Shown here one piece after another: positions 32,917-44,775 of a stretch of DNA of 64,000 bases (position 1 is the stretch's first letter; each line of letters starts with the position of its first letter). The DNA is taken from positions 18,756,001-18,820,000 of the forward strand of contig CM053154.1 in the NCBI GenBank assembly GCA_028571685.1, in the 5' to 3' direction. The notes under the pieces were generated by a model. The model was given only the letters and a program-made list of their open reading frames with translations, had not been told where the DNA came from and ran no database searches. Position numbers and translations under genes: made by a program. The stretch is from Heterohyrax brucei. Lineage: Eukaryota; Chordata; Mammalia; Hyracoidea; Procaviidae.

Positions 32917-33237
32917 TTTTGTCCCAGTAATTCTTACTTAAAAAAAAAAAAGAAAAGTGCTTCTACACTATAATGGCCCAGCATCTAAAGGATCCTGAGG
33001 AAACGCGCCCTAACTCAAAGAGGCCGGCCCCAAAGTCCCACTGCGGAACCATCCAGGTGTGTGAGGGCAGCAGTCGGCGGTAGCCAGGATGAAACCCCTT
33101 TGCCCAACTGACTACTTATGGTACTGTCTTAAGCGCTGTAACAACAAGAAGGGACTTTCTGCTTCTCTTGGCACCGTCTTTTCTCCTTTTCATCGTCTTC
33201 AGTGTGGTTTTGTTAACAGCCAATAAAAATAATGGCC

Positions 33238-33500
33238 AACATTTCTTCAGCGTTTACCGCGTGCCAGGCGCTATCCTCAGCCCGCTACACGCCTTAGCTC
33301 ACTGAATTTTAATCCGAGCCCCGTGAGAAGGAACTGAGATACAAGTCGATGGTACTATTGCCAGGGTGACTTTGTTTTCCCAAGAATTCTTGGAGGGGAG
33401 GCCAACAGTGCTAGTTTTATTTTTGAGAGGAAGAACTGAGCCTTGAGGGGTCAAGTAATTTGTTCCCAGGCAGAGACCGTCACTTAGCCGGGAGTTTTCT
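33238..33500 (-). mobile_element. MIR SINE, interrupted
   Basis: The left part is 'accgcgtgccaggcgctatc'. The right part, 'gaagaactgagccttgaggg' with 'caagtaatttgttcccaggc', follows after unrelated sequence. The left part is CpG-rich for a MIR. Confidence 0.65.
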
Positions 33501-33544
33501 TTAGGGATATCGACACTTGATGTTTGAAGGGTTTACAGTGATGG

Positions 33545-33711
33545 ATTTCTCAGAAGCCATTTGCCAGGTGTTTCTGTCAAGATGCCTCTGGGTGGACCCA
33601 GACTTCCAACCTTCCAGTTAGCATCTAGAGCGCTTTACCGGTTAGCACCACACTGGCACACAAGGGGTTGCTGTGAGTTGGAGTCAACACAATGGTAACT
33701 GGTTACTGGTA
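33545..33711 (-). mobile_element. Long-variant SINE fragment plus a separate tail
   Basis: 33545-33660 is a minus-strand long-variant head and body ('catttgccaggtgtttctgt', 'ccttccagttagcatc'). 33664-33711 reads as a plus-strand tail ('gggttgctgtgagttggagt'). They are two fragments joined. Confidence 0.6.
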
Positions 33712-34142
33712 CTTTTTCTTATTTTAATTTTTTATTATGATGAAGTGAAAGTTTATAATTCAAGTCAATTTATCATACATAACCCCGAGCACCTGCCTCT
33801 GTCCAACTCTATCTGTTCTCCTCCACTCTATACTTCTGGTACCCACTCAACCAATGCTTGTCTCCTCTTCTCTACTCTCTCATCTCGCATCTAACAAGAG
33901 GCCAGTAGAACAGCCTCATAAACATATTAAACCATGAAGTACACACACCTCCCACATCACTCTGTGTCCCTTAGTCCAGTCAAATCTTTGTCTAAAGTAG
34001 CTGGCTCCAGGACTGGTCTCAGCTCTCGGCTAGCAGCAAGTCCAGGGGCTGTGTTTTCAGGGGACTCCCACGTTATTGGACCACCAAGTCTGGCCTTTGA
34101 ATAGAGTTCTTGATCTGCACACCCCTTTTTCTTGTGCTAAGT
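33712..34142 (-). mobile_element. 5'-truncated L1 3' end
   Basis: It begins with the complement of the lineage-specific L1 terminus ('tgatgaagtgaaagtttata') and runs through the same 3' UTR as 22299-22728 ('gcacaccccttttt', 'cttgtgctaa'). Confidence 0.85.
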
Positions 34143-34320
34143 CTGGAACCGTACGACAGGGCTGTCTTTGTTGGTGGCTCTGCCACTGGTTCTTTTGGAG
34201 AGGTGGAATAGCCAGGCCTTTGGCACATGTCACCGTGTGTCTTCAACGCTTCTAACTACGTTGGCCTGGATCCAAAGTGTCTTCCTATCACATGGTTCTA
34301 GAAGCATGTTATTGGCCTTT

Positions 34321-34466
34321 ATAGGAAACCTTGGTGGCATAGTGGTTAAGTGTTACATCTGGTAACCCAAAGGTTGGCAGTTCAAGCCCACTAAGCGCTC
34401 CATAGAGCAGCTCTGCTCTGTCCTATAGAGTCAGTATGAATTGCAATCAGCTCAATGGTTGGTTGT
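34321..34466 (+). mobile_element. AfroSINE-type SINE
   Basis: It has the head 'ggtggcatagtggttaagtg', the B-box region 'ggcagttcaagccc', the body and a decayed tail. Confidence 0.9.
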
Positions 34467-35754
34467 TTATTGAACATCGTGTTATCATGAAAAATGAGAT
34501 CAAATATAGGAAAGAGTGAAAAATCACTGTAAATATTTCAGAAATTCATTGGACTGTCACACTGATTAAATAAGCTTTCTCCCCAGATGGACCCCCCAAG
34601 GCTGCTGTTTTCTTAGTGGTCTGGGTAAAGAGAGGTACCCTCTGCTGGCTTGAGCAGAAAGAGAGCTGCATTGTGGAAATGCACCGTGGAATTCTGGGAA
34701 AGAGGGAACAAGCCAGTGAGTGTGTGAGTCAGTAGTATCATGTTCCTGGTTTTTGGTTAGCTCTGGGATCGGAATGCTTAAATTATGTGGTTTTTCAAGA
34801 TTAATCATAAGTTACAACAAGCTACTCTCCTTTGGGGTATTCCATTTGTATTGTTATCTCTCCCAGAGGGGTGGAGGAAGGAAAAATATCCACTGCACAG
34901 CTTTGGAAATTAGCTGCTTGTCACTCACAGGTTTGGAATCAGATTTGGGTCTCCTGTCCCACACTCCATAGCCCTGGACTGGCTTCCCATTAAGCGAGAG
35001 AAGTACAGCTGGAAGGGCACAGCGGCCAAGGCTCTTCCAGTGAGGAAAGCCAGTTGTGGGCAGCTTGGCAGTAACCTGAGTCTCAGGCTGCTGAGTGCCA
35101 TCATTTATCTGCAGGTCTCCAGGCACCTTCAAACTAGGCACTTAGCCTCCCTGTGCATTTGCAGATCAGGAGTAAATCAGCATGCCCTGTTCTGCGTGGC
35201 AGTGAGGGATTATGGTTACATCTTGCTGGAGGAAGCTTTGTGTGAGCTATTCAGGGTCTTCAGCAATCAGGTGGGACAGCTGTCTAGAAACTGACCTGCC
35301 TGGAAGACTGCCTTTCAGAAAGACAAGCCCTTGTTCAATTTTATACCATACAAACTGGCTGATGGAATCAGGGCTGGGTGGAGTCAGCATCCACAGGAGC
35401 TGAGTCTGGGGAGTAGGATACATTGTCATAGTTCTCCAGACACGAGGGCCATGTTATCTGAAGGGGCACCCCAGCCACCAGCTCAGGATGCTGACTGTCT
35501 GGTCCCTAGGCAACTAGGCTGATATTCAGATGCTGCGAACTCAGAGGGATGGGAAAACTGGAAGGTGAGTAGAAACTGTGCCACACAGGTCAGACAAGCA
35601 CGGTGAGCTCAGGTCAGGGCCAGCTGCCCAGTCAAAGGCTGCAATATCCCACCTGACCTGAGGGGGAACTGACTCAGAACCGGTTGCCAGACCACAGGAG
35701 AAATGAATCCACTCAGATGCTTCTAGCCCAACTCCCTTCCTAGGGTGCTGATTG
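34467..35754. other. Unique sequence, no feature seen
   Basis: No recognised repeat. Open frames up to 95 codons occur on both strands and conflict. Confidence 0.4.
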
Positions 35755-36042
35755 ACTTATCACTGCTCAGTGCTGAGGCTGGCTTTTTTGGACACTGTGT
35801 TTGGAAGTTTGACCAATGAAGTAGCTTATTCAAGAAGTGACATACTGCCCTCTTACCAGAGGAGAGTGGAGAGGGTAGAGAGAAGGGGACAGGAGATTGT
35901 TAAGAGGATACGACACTTGTGGAAAGGAAAGGAGGAGTGTGCTGTCAACGAGCAAGGAGAGCAAAGGGAGCTACAGGTAGGTGGGTATGCAAATTTGAAT
36001 TGGATTGTAAACTTTCACTCAATCACAATACAAAAAAAGAAG
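35755..36042 (+). mobile_element. L1 3' end (lineage-specific type)
   Basis: The right part 'gtgggtatgcaaatttgaat' followed by 'ttcactcaatcacaatac' matches the end of the L1 at 8263-9417. The upstream purine-rich part 'gagagtggagagggtagaga' matches its distal 3' UTR. The 119-codon open frame across it is not a gene. Confidence 0.75.
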
Positions 36043-37575
36043 TGTGGCCAGAAGACATCTAATTACATCAGGAAAGTCAACAACTCAAGAAAACTATTCA
36101 TTACTTTGTAACTATTTGTCACAATGTGATCGGTCAGCTTGAGGCAATCTTGATTAAAGTGTGACAATTTAAAAACCCACATCCACTAGAGAGTCCCTTC
36201 TCAGAAAGTTGCAACAGTTTCTGTTTGTCAAAAAATAAAAGCACTTGATGTTAGCCTTTTACTTAAGAATGAAGTCTTCCCCGACCGACCGTCTGCTGGC
36301 ACCTCCAACCGTTGTGTCAGCCGTATCTGTGTCCCTCGCGGTCCTCAGACACACGTGGTACATTCCCACCTCTGACCTCAGCTAATGCCACTCTCTCTCC
36401 TGAAATGTCTCTTTCTATCCACCCACACTTTCTACTTACCTAGTTTGTTTCCACCCTGACCTAAACACGTCCAATATGCTAGCATCTTTATGATCTTAAG
36501 AAATCGGGAGAGACATCGACGGTTAATGCTGGAAGGAATTTTACAGATGATCTAACTTAATCTACCCATTACACATGTGGGGAAACACATCTGGAGTGGA
36601 CAAGGGTTTAGTCTAGTACGTACCACACAGGTATGCAGAAGCGAAAGCCAACCTCAAGTCTCTTGATTGTGGGATCAGGGGTTTTTTGTTATCCCACCCT
36701 GTGCCCCCATCTGGCTCTGACTGGTTTCATTTCCAGTACTTGTCCTATGGTGAAATTAAGGCAGAGAGAAACGCCTGGCCTTCACAAAGACTGCAGAAAT
36801 GCGGCGGAGAGTACTGCAGCTCCGCGAGTCAACTGTGTGGTGATGCTCTAACTCCTCCAAATGCAGTGATCCTGGGCATCTTTTTCCATCCCAAACTGAC
36901 TAGCCAGCTGCTGGGGGGTGCAGTGACCTGTGTTGCTCTAGACCTGAGCTGGTGGTCCCAGCCCTGAGCTGAGCTCACCGTGCCTCACTGCAGTGGGTTC
37001 CAAAGCTGGAAGGACTTTCTACTCGTGAATTGGCATTTATTTAATGATTACTTATCAAGGGGCCACTGTTTGTCATGCATTGTGTAGCTCCTTATTAGAT
37101 GGGGGCCTCCAAATGCAATGATCCTGGGCATCTCTCTCCATCCCAAATCATCTACGCACAAGGAGAAAGGAGATTACTGTAAACGGAATGGAGGCTTTAC
37201 CCGCCGGTGGCCAGACAGAGGCATTTCTTTGGACAATGAAACGCAGAAATAGAGGCACTGGAACTTAGATGGGAGGCAAAGAGAAAGCAAACATAAAACA
37301 TGTTTGCATATTAAAGTCCTAATATCGTTAACCCGTGTATTGCTTTTGTCCTTGACCTCAATCACTTGATTTTGTGCTCACAGAGAGTTCATCAGAGTTA
37401 AATGAAGAAGACAGGCACATTCCAAATTATACGGCAGAGACCACCGTCATCTGGCCACTTGAATTACCTTCTTCTGAGAGAACAAACATTTCATGGAGGG
37501 TGTGGGTCTTGTACCTGGAGGGTCTGTTGCAGAAAACACAACACATCAGGTAGAAGCAGCCAGGCTTTCCTGCCT
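36043..37575. other. Unique sequence containing a 42-bp direct repeat
   Basis: No transposon is placed. It holds the short direct repeat at 36854-36895 and 37106-37147. Weak MIR-like texture occurs near 36510-36600 and 37020-37090. Confidence 0.4.
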
Positions 37576-37965
37576 TAACACACAACCCTGCAATCTCAGT
37601 GCCTCGCAACTGCAGGGGTTGGTTTCTTGCTCGCGCGGCACGTCCACTCTGAATCAGCCGTGACTCTGTTCCAGCGTCGTCGCCGCTGTACCAAGGTCAA
37701 AGAAACAGTCTCTGTCTAGAGCTCGGTCAGTTTTGTGGCAGAAGGAACAGAAATACGTGCTAAGCTCACAGAGTGACGTCTCTGACAAAGCCCACATTAC
37801 AATGGCCAAATAAAGTCACATGGCCAAGCCGAACTGAACAGGCAGTCACATATACTCAGGTGTCCTGCAGAGACGGTCACTGCAGGAAGAGGGTGTGGAA
37901 CAGGGCAGATCAGAAATCCAGTGAACCACGTAAACACAAGCAACCATTCCAACTCTGAGACAGCC
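37576..37965. repeat. Unassigned old interspersed repeat (possible)
   Basis: It has a local CpG-containing patch ('ctcgcgcggcacgtccac', 'gcgtcgtcgccgctg'), then 'aaataaagtcacatggccaa'. The layout resembles old mammalian LTR-like repeats and is similar in order to 40945-41420. Family not identified. Confidence 0.35.
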
Positions 37966-37974
37966 AGCTTCATG

Positions 37975-38095
37975 AGACTGTAGCTTGTCATTTAACTTCT
38001 CCAGCCTTCAGTTTCCTCAGTCAGTAAATGGCAACCACAATATTTACCTACCTTTCTTAGAGTTTATTGTGAAAACTAAACACAAGGATTTATGC
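37975..38095 (+). mobile_element. MIR SINE
   Basis: Landmarks are 'tgtcatttaacttctccagc', 'cttcagtttcctcagtcagt' and 'aaatggcaacc'. Confidence 0.8.
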
Positions 38096-38102
38096 CAAAC
38101 TA

Positions 38103-38264
38103 GTCCGTGAGTGGTTCAAATTGTTAGACACTTGACTACTAACTGAAAGATTGACGGTTAAGGTGACAGCCACTGGAAACACTTCAGAGCACAGTTCTAC
38201 TTGAATCCACGTGGGGTCTCCATGAGTTGGAATCAACTTGAAGTTAACTGGTTTGGTTTTTAGG
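38103..38264 (+). mobile_element. Long-variant AfroSINE-type SINE, body shortened
   Basis: It has the head 'gtggttcaaattgttagaca', a deleted middle, then 'agagcacagttctactt' and the tail 'ggggtctccatgagttggaa', ending in a T/G-rich run. Confidence 0.85.
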
Positions 38265-38654
38265 TTTACACATAGGACAGCTTGGTGAATGGTTCTGAGA
38301 GCATCCCTGGAACACAAGGCCCAAATCCACTATATTTACAATAGGAAATACATTGCATTCCAAGTCAGCTGCAGAGAAAGGTGGCCAGTGACAGTCGTGA
38401 TAATGTGGAGATCGACCAAGTGTCTTCCTCAACACCCTGTCCCAACAGGGCCTGGCCTAGGCTTTTCCTTCAGCCTCTGGGAGGGAAGGAAGGCCTGACA
38501 TGGTCAGCAAGGTCAGCAAAGGACAGAGACAGGTAGACTGGTCATCTTACAGGCACATGAGGCTTACTTACCACACAGACTCTTCCCCTTAGCCAGCTCC
38601 TTGTTCAGACATCTCCCAAAATTCATCTGCATCAAAGGAAAATAAGTAGAACAG

Positions 38655-38850
38655 TATCACCAGTCCCATTTTTGTAGCTGAGGAAAGTAAGTCTCAGATA
38701 TAGAGGTTAAGAAATACATTCATGTTCACCAAGCAGGCATAAGAACCAATACTTATTATTAGGCTCTCTTCTAAGCTCTCTCCCATTTCACAGATGTGGA
38801 AATTGAGGCACAGAGAAGTGAAATAATTTGCCCACCAGGACACAACTCCT
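38655..38850 (-). mobile_element. MIR SINE(s)
   Basis: Two reverse-strand MIR-like cores occur: 'tttgtagctgaggaaagtaa' and 'cagatgtggaaattgaggca'. This means either two overlapping copies or one duplicated. Confidence 0.72.
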
Positions 38851-40261
38851 AAGTGGCTGCTCCTGGGAAAGTCCTAGATTCAGGTATCCTAAGATGCACA
38901 TTTTCTTTTTCACATTTAGATGTCTCTGAAATTGGAATGTGTCTTTTGACTAAGGGTAGATCATAGTTAAATGGTCAGCCTTTTTTCTTTGCAGGATTAT
39001 AAAATCATGGTTCATCTTAAAATCAACAATATCTTACTTAGAATTGATGAAATACAAGGCATGATTTCTTTTCAACCCACCCCTACCCACCGGCCTCCAT
39101 CAATTCTGAGATGTAGAAAAGGTTTCTCCTCCCAGAAGGGGGCGGAAACTAGACATAGCCATGATCCTGTCACCGATCTTTGGGCTCATCCTCCAGCCCT
39201 CTGGGTCAAGATGCAGAAAGAGAAGCTGATAACAACGGCCAGTGAGAGCACAAGGCAGCAGGCTGTTCAGTGTCCTGCAGGAGGTGGGACACGTTGGGCC
39301 AGCCGCTCCAGCTGCACTGCTGTGGCGTCAGAGTCCTGGCAGGAGATCCCAGCACACAGCACCCATTTCTTGCACCTTTGTACCAAGAGCAACCCTATTC
39401 CCTGTGGTGCAGAGACAGAGCCGTGAACATGAAGAGGAACTCAGGGGCAGCAGCAGAAGGCACATCTGTGACGCTGGAGTTACTGAACAAGACACGAATC
39501 TGTGTCCATTTCTGGGGGGTAACTATGACCACATGTGCCTAAGGCTCTCACATCATTTAGTCTGTGCTGACATGAATCCTCTTGGAAGAGTTAGCATCTG
39601 GTTAGGTAAATGTTTCCCCTCTGCCTCCCCTCCAGCCCTCCCCCGCTCTCCATCAATATCTTGCAGATGTGGGAACAATACAGGGACTGACTTCTTTCCC
39701 ACACTGGAATGCCGGCCCAGGGAAGAATGCAGAGCTCTGTAGCCGCCTTCCACCCTCAGCCACAACGGGCCTCCAGCGTTCTCTTGCTTGTGTATCAAGC
39801 CCTTGACTGCTCGCTGCCAAGTATTAAGTACTTGTCCCACAAACCTGGTGTAGATTATCACTTCGCTGTATAGATGTATCTAATAGAATTAAATAGTTGG
39901 CTCCTGACCAGCAACAGATGTGCTACATATAATGCAATAATAATGAGATTGAAACCACCATATAACATTGAGGGAAGAGGGCAGGATGACTTGCATTTCT
40001 CTGGTTAGGAGGCCAACTCACAGAAAAAAAACAAACTGGAGAGGCTGACCATTTATTTGTGCTGAGTGAGCTACTCGTATGTCCATGTAATTCAAATTCC
40101 CCAAAGCGTACCTTTCTGAATTCCATGCTGCCTGTGACACAGGGTAAGAGGCAAGCATGGCGGAACTGGGTTATGTTTGTGCCAGAAGTGGACTAACTCG
40201 CCCCAGTGGTCTCTCCGCAAAACCTGGGCTAACCTGCTTCGGAGAGCTGTCCCGAGATCAT
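38851..40261. other. Unique sequence with the longest open frames, no gene recognised
   Basis: Two overlapping plus-strand frames in different phases (38971-39426, 151 codons; 39242-39742, 166 codons) lie in repeat-free, GC-richer DNA. Their translations show no domain I know and no signal peptide. I see no conserved splice context. An undetected exon cannot be excluded. Confidence 0.35.
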
Positions 40262-40476
40262 GGCCCTGGGTCGTGTAACGGTTTGTAAACTCAGCTACTA
40301 ACTGGAAAGCTGACAACCGGAACCAGCCCAAAGATGCCTTGGAAAAAAGTCGACCATCTATTTCTGAAAAAATAGCCACTAAAAACTCACAGGAACACAG
40401 TTCTACTCCAGCACACACTGGGGTCAATGAGTCAGAATGAACTTGACAGCGGTTATACATATATTGTTGTTGTTAG
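40262..40476 (+). mobile_element. Long-variant AfroSINE-type SINE
   Basis: It has the head 'gtgtaacggtttgtaaac', the long-variant block 'gaccatctatttctgaaaaa', then 'acacagttctactccagcac', the tail, and a (TTG)n end. Confidence 0.88.
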
Positions 40477-40944
40477 CGAGATCTCAATGGTAAATGCTAG
40501 CAACCTCCTTTAGCTTAAGGGTGGTCCATGAAACCGGACCTCAGGAAGTCAGCACACAGAGAGAAGAAGGACAGAAGTGTAGATAAGGACAAATGGACAC
40601 CAGGCCATTGTTGGGCAGGCCTCTGGTCTGTTTGGATGGCTGTGCATTTTCAGAGTCTTCCACAGAGTTAGGGTGAGCTGGTTCCTCAAGAGTCATCTCG
40701 TCTGGTTCCTAGAACTGCAAATCAGTGAGACCCAGGAAGCAAAGCCAGACTCAGTCCTGGAGGTCCAGGTGTAGGCTCAGCCATAAGGGTAGAACTCTAA
40801 TTGTATTAGCAGAGCTTTGTGTAAATTCAGAGCTAAGTTTTTTCTGAATGCTTTCACCTGTCCCTCTGTTATTCTCCTTGCCTATGTTTCTTTTCCCTAT
40901 TGCCTTTCCTTGTTTTGCTGTTCAGTGTCAATGTCTGTAGCAGC
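40477..40944. other. Unique sequence, no feature seen
   Basis: Spacer with no recognised repeat or frame. Confidence 0.4.
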
Positions 40945-41420
40945 TAGTTACTGCTGATTAACAAACACTCCAATACTTACTACATGGTTTATTTTTTCCC
41001 ACAAGTCTACGGATCTGCTGAGCAGAGAGGGCTTTGACCTTGCTGGCTTGCTTATGTATTTGCAATCTGCTGTCAGATTGGCAGGAGACTGGCTAGTCTA
41101 GGGTGGTCTGGGCTCCTTATAGCCCTTCTAATCACCAACAGGCTCCCTCTGACATGTTCTTAGGGCAATATCAGGGTTATGAGACACAACAAGCTCAAGT
41201 ATGCAAGGGGGATGGTTGAAACGGTCATGTCCTTTTCAAGTGACCACTTGTGTTGCATTTTCTAAAATCCCGTTGGCTGACCAAGTCTCATGGCCAAGCA
41301 AGCCAGAGTCAGTGTGAGATGGGCCCACCAAGTTACAGGGCAAAGAACATGGACAAAAGCCACTGATGCAAATCAACCTATGGCAGTGTCCTTGGAATTT
41401 TCCAGAGGTTTTCAGTTCCA
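40945..41420. repeat. Unassigned old interspersed repeat (possible)
   Basis: A layout like 37576-37965: 'tacatggtttattttttccc', 'tctgctgagcagagag', then 'aagtctcatggccaagcaag'. It is probably an old LTR or DNA element. Family not identified. Confidence 0.35.
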
Positions 41421-41911
41421 ATAGAAACAATCAATGAAAGCAGCCAATGGCATGCCCTGGAAATCCAGGTTCTCTTTCGGTCTGTCTAAAACAATAATCT
41501 GTGGGCAAGAAGCAGCTGGACTGGTTTCTATTTGTTTTGACCTGGACTCTATATTCTATCTTTCCATATGTTGACACTGTGGGATCATCTGCTTCATATT
41601 CCCACTCCTGCCAAACACAAAGACATACGATCTCAGGACAGACCCTGATCTAATTTTCTGGGGACCCTCCTCACCCACCTCCAAATAAATGGGTAGGACT
41701 CAGACAATCTGAGTGTCAGGGCACAAAGTTCAGTTCCTGAGAGACTGCACAACAGGAGATGAAGGATCAAGAAACAAAATAGATCTGATGCTGCTAGGAA
41801 GCCAAATAATTCGGGGGCCTATTTATGATCTAGTCCCAGAGGTACAACTGAGGCTAAGATAAAAAACCAACCAACCAAACAAACAAACAAAAAAACAGAA
41901 AAAGAAAAAAA
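41421..41911. other. Unique sequence ending in (AAAC)n
   Basis: No repeat is placed except an AACC/AAAC run at 41863-41895 leading into the SINE. Confidence 0.45.
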
Positions 41912-42064
41912 TCAAACCCACTGTAGTCAATTCCAACCTTTAGAGACCCTATAGGACAGAGCAGAACTGCCCCATAGGATTTCCAAGGAGCACCTGATGG
42001 ATTCAAACTGCCTACCTTTGGGTTAGCGGTCACAGCTCTTAAACACTGTGCAACTAGGGTTGCC
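41912..42064 (-). mobile_element. AfroSINE-type SINE
   Basis: It is a complete minus-strand copy with body 'gaactgccccataggatttc' and head 'aacactgtgcaactaggg'. The A-rich flank on its left is its own tail. Confidence 0.93.
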
Positions 42065-42289
42065 AGTCCAAGATAAGGTAGGATTAAATGGACCCACCTG
42101 ATTGGAGGAGAGAAATCAAGAGTTGCCAAGTCATGCATCCCTAACAGCAGCAAAAATATTAGGCTAGAAAAACAGAGGAAAAGTGGCTGGCCCGTAATAA
42201 TTGCTCATGGACTATCTGTGCACTGACTGACTAGAACATTATCCTAAGAAACCAACAGAATCAGATGCAAAGCTTTAGGAACAAGGAGA

Positions 42290-42650
42290 GTCATTGAAGC
42301 ATTATTTGTAAGACTGGAAACACACCAAATGCTTAACAATACAAGGATGATTAAATAATTTATGGCACATCTATATAATGGATTATGATGCAGTTATTTA
42401 AAGTGATGTTTTAAATTACATTTTTATGACTGGAGGAGAGGGTCACTGTGTAATTTGAAGTGAAAAGGCAGGTTATAAAACTACATGCAATACGATCCTA
42501 AGAGGCATAAAACAAGCATGGTTTTAGCAGTGGTTTATGGGAGATTTTTGCATCTTTACACTTCCTATATTTTCTAGGTTTTCCATGTGAGCATGTATCT
42601 CCTTATGACTATAAAGGCAATTGAAGTTCAAAAAAGAACATAGATCTTAA
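42290..42650 (+). mobile_element. Old L1 (L1M-type) 3' UTR
   Basis: Landmarks are 'tatggcacatctatataatg', 'gtgaaaaggcaggttataaa', 'atgcaatacgatcc' and a terminal 'gtgagcatgtatctccttat'. No coding frame. Confidence 0.8.
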
Positions 42651-42842
42651 TTTTGAAGCATGGACCAAGGTATTAACTTCTTGTTGTTAAGCTATAGCAG
42701 GCGCCCCTTCCATGCTCACGTAACATCCCATATTTTTCATTTTGATTGATAGTGCTTATAGCACATTATGTGCAGTTGATAAGCTCTCATCTCTCTCCCC
42801 CGACAGAACACAGATTGCGGGAGGACAAGGATTTTGCCTAGT

Positions 42843-43440
42843 TGTTATGGATTAGATTGTGTCCCCTCAAAATAAGTATTGGAATCCTAACCCCTAGGCC
42901 TGTGAATGGATCTCTAGTAGCACAGTAGTTAAGAGCTTGGCTGCTAACCAAGCAGTTGACAGTTGAAATCTACTAGCTGCTGCTTGGAAGCCCTATAGGG
43001 CAGTTCTGCTCTGTCCTACAGGGTGACTAAGAGTTGGACTTGACTCAGCATCTACCAGTTATCCCTGTGGATGAAGTCTTGTTTAGATAAATGGTTTACT
43101 TTGTTATGTTAATCAGCATACCCAAGTAGAACCCAAACCCAAACCCACTGCTGTCGAGGTGATTCTGACTCATATGACTTCTAAACCTGATCATTATTGA
43201 GTTTTAAGAAAAGCTGAGTAGACACAGATATGCAAACACAGGAGGAAGAGAGGCATCATGGGAAGATCTTCTACAAACCAAGGAATCAAATAACCAGTGT
43301 CACCTACGGGAAGAAATGGCCAAGACTGATTTGTACTTCTAGCTCTTAGAACTGTGAGAAAATAAACTTCTGTTCGTTGAAGTTATATCACTTTAAAGTG
43401 ATGTTTTTCTTACAGCAGCACCAACAAACTCAGACACTGT
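42843..43440 (+). mobile_element. MaLR LTR with nested SINE
   Basis: It starts 'tgttatggattagattgtgt' and resumes after the SINE with 'ggatgaagtcttgtttag'. It then has 'agaactgtgagaaaataaac', a polyadenylation-type region, and 'cagcaccaacaaactcag' near the end. A short minus-strand SINE tail at 43134-43180 is also inside. Confidence 0.85.
42909..43063 (+). mobile_element. AfroSINE-type SINE nested in the MaLR LTR
   Basis: It is a complete copy with head 'agtagcacagtagttaagag' and tail. A 10-bp duplication with one difference flanks it: 'cctgtgaatg' at 42899-42908 and 'cctgtggatg' at 43064-43073. Confidence 0.93.
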
Positions 43441-44529
43441 CTTGTTCGCTGACGTGTCTATCCTCTTTTATTCTTGTCAGTAGATCTGCCCCTGAAGTTT
43501 GTCTTTCCTCCCAGCTACAGTGACTGGTCCATAAGACAAACCTATAATCCACACTGGGCCAATCAATGTCTTTCCCTAGGATTTTAAAACTTGAAAGTGG
43601 AAAGAAGTCTTATTTATCCCCTTCTACTTCATCTTTGAAAAACTGTGAGTATGATGCTGCTGAAAAATGAGGGAAAATCCTATGTATAAGAGGAGAGCAG
43701 AGGCCAAAAAGAGAAGCAGAAGCAGGCTGTGACAGAAGAGGAAGGCGGGATAATGAGAGTGTATCCAGTTCTCCACGCTTGTCTTTCGCTTTTATGAGCT
43801 GCTCTTTAGCTACTTTCAAACCGAACACTTTCCATTTGAGGAAACGAGCAGGAGAGTGAAGAGACTCGTCCAGGATCACGTATTAAGTCAACGGCAGAGC
43901 CCAGCCTGGAGCAGGTGCCTAAGAACCTCTGGCCTCCTTGGGATACTGAGGACAGGAACTAGCTGAGGGTTGAGATGGGCGAAGAGAGGAAATGCTCTGC
44001 GCTTTTGATAGTATTCAGCTCATGCCCATGGCTTAGCCATCCATGCCAAGTCCAGGCCCCAGCTCCCAGTCTGCCACCTGACTCACTCAGCGGTAACCCG
44101 GTCACTGCCTCATTAACTGGATCCACCTGTGGGCACTTTATTTAATTATCTCAATTGGAAGGGAGTCAAGAAGCTGGAGTTAATGCCCTTCCGCTTTCTG
44201 AGGGCTAATTATCACCTGTAGCTTGGCCTCAGGCGTATATGCAAGGGGTCACCAGTGCACTCTGGGTGTTTTTGCTGAGGCGAGAGCATTTCCTCTTGTT
44301 TTGGTGGAAAAAGAGAGTTGAACATGACAGAAGGTCATAAATATCTGGGCCAGTATCCATCTCCAGAGATTAGAGAGCTGTGCTTGGTCAGTCCCGCGAG
44401 CACGCTGGGCACAGAGGGTACCCAGAGCCCCGGGACCTGAAAGCAACAAGAGCTGCTTCCTCTGGAGAACTCACCATGTACTAAGCCCTCCCCAGCTATT
44501 GTCACAAATTCTCAAAATAGCTCTAAGCA
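43441..44529. other. Unique sequence; possible conserved segment at 44080-44240
   Basis: No repeat is recognised. 44100-44220 combines two CACCTG E-box-type sites with 'tttaattatc' and 'ctaattatc' cores. Confidence 0.4.
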
Positions 44530-44692
44530 AAAAAACCAAACCCACTGCCATAGAGTCAGTTCTGACTCACAACATCCCTACAGAGTGAGACAGAACTGCC
44601 CATACAGTTTCCAAGGAGTGCTGGCAGATTCAAACTGCTGACTTTTTGGTTAATAGCCATGGCTCTTAACCACTATACCACCAAGGTTTCCC
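44530..44692 (-). mobile_element. AfroSINE-type SINE
   Basis: It is a complete minus-strand copy from 'aaacccactgccatagagtc' to 'cactataccaccaaggtttc'. Confidence 0.94.
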
Positions 44693-44775
44693 GTAATGCC
44701 TCTGGGGTATTTTTATCTGTCCTTCTGCACCTAAGGTTGTGTTGATTCAGAAAGGTTAAATAAGTTACTGCGAAT

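Noticed and set aside
35752-36111. 119-codon open frame
   Set aside because: It runs through the 3' UTR and end of an L1 element, so it is not a gene.
39242-39742. 166-codon open frame, the longest in the window
   Set aside because: It overlaps a 151-codon frame in another phase, shows no recognisable domain, and lies in GC-richer DNA where stops are rarer. It is more likely a chance frame than a gene.
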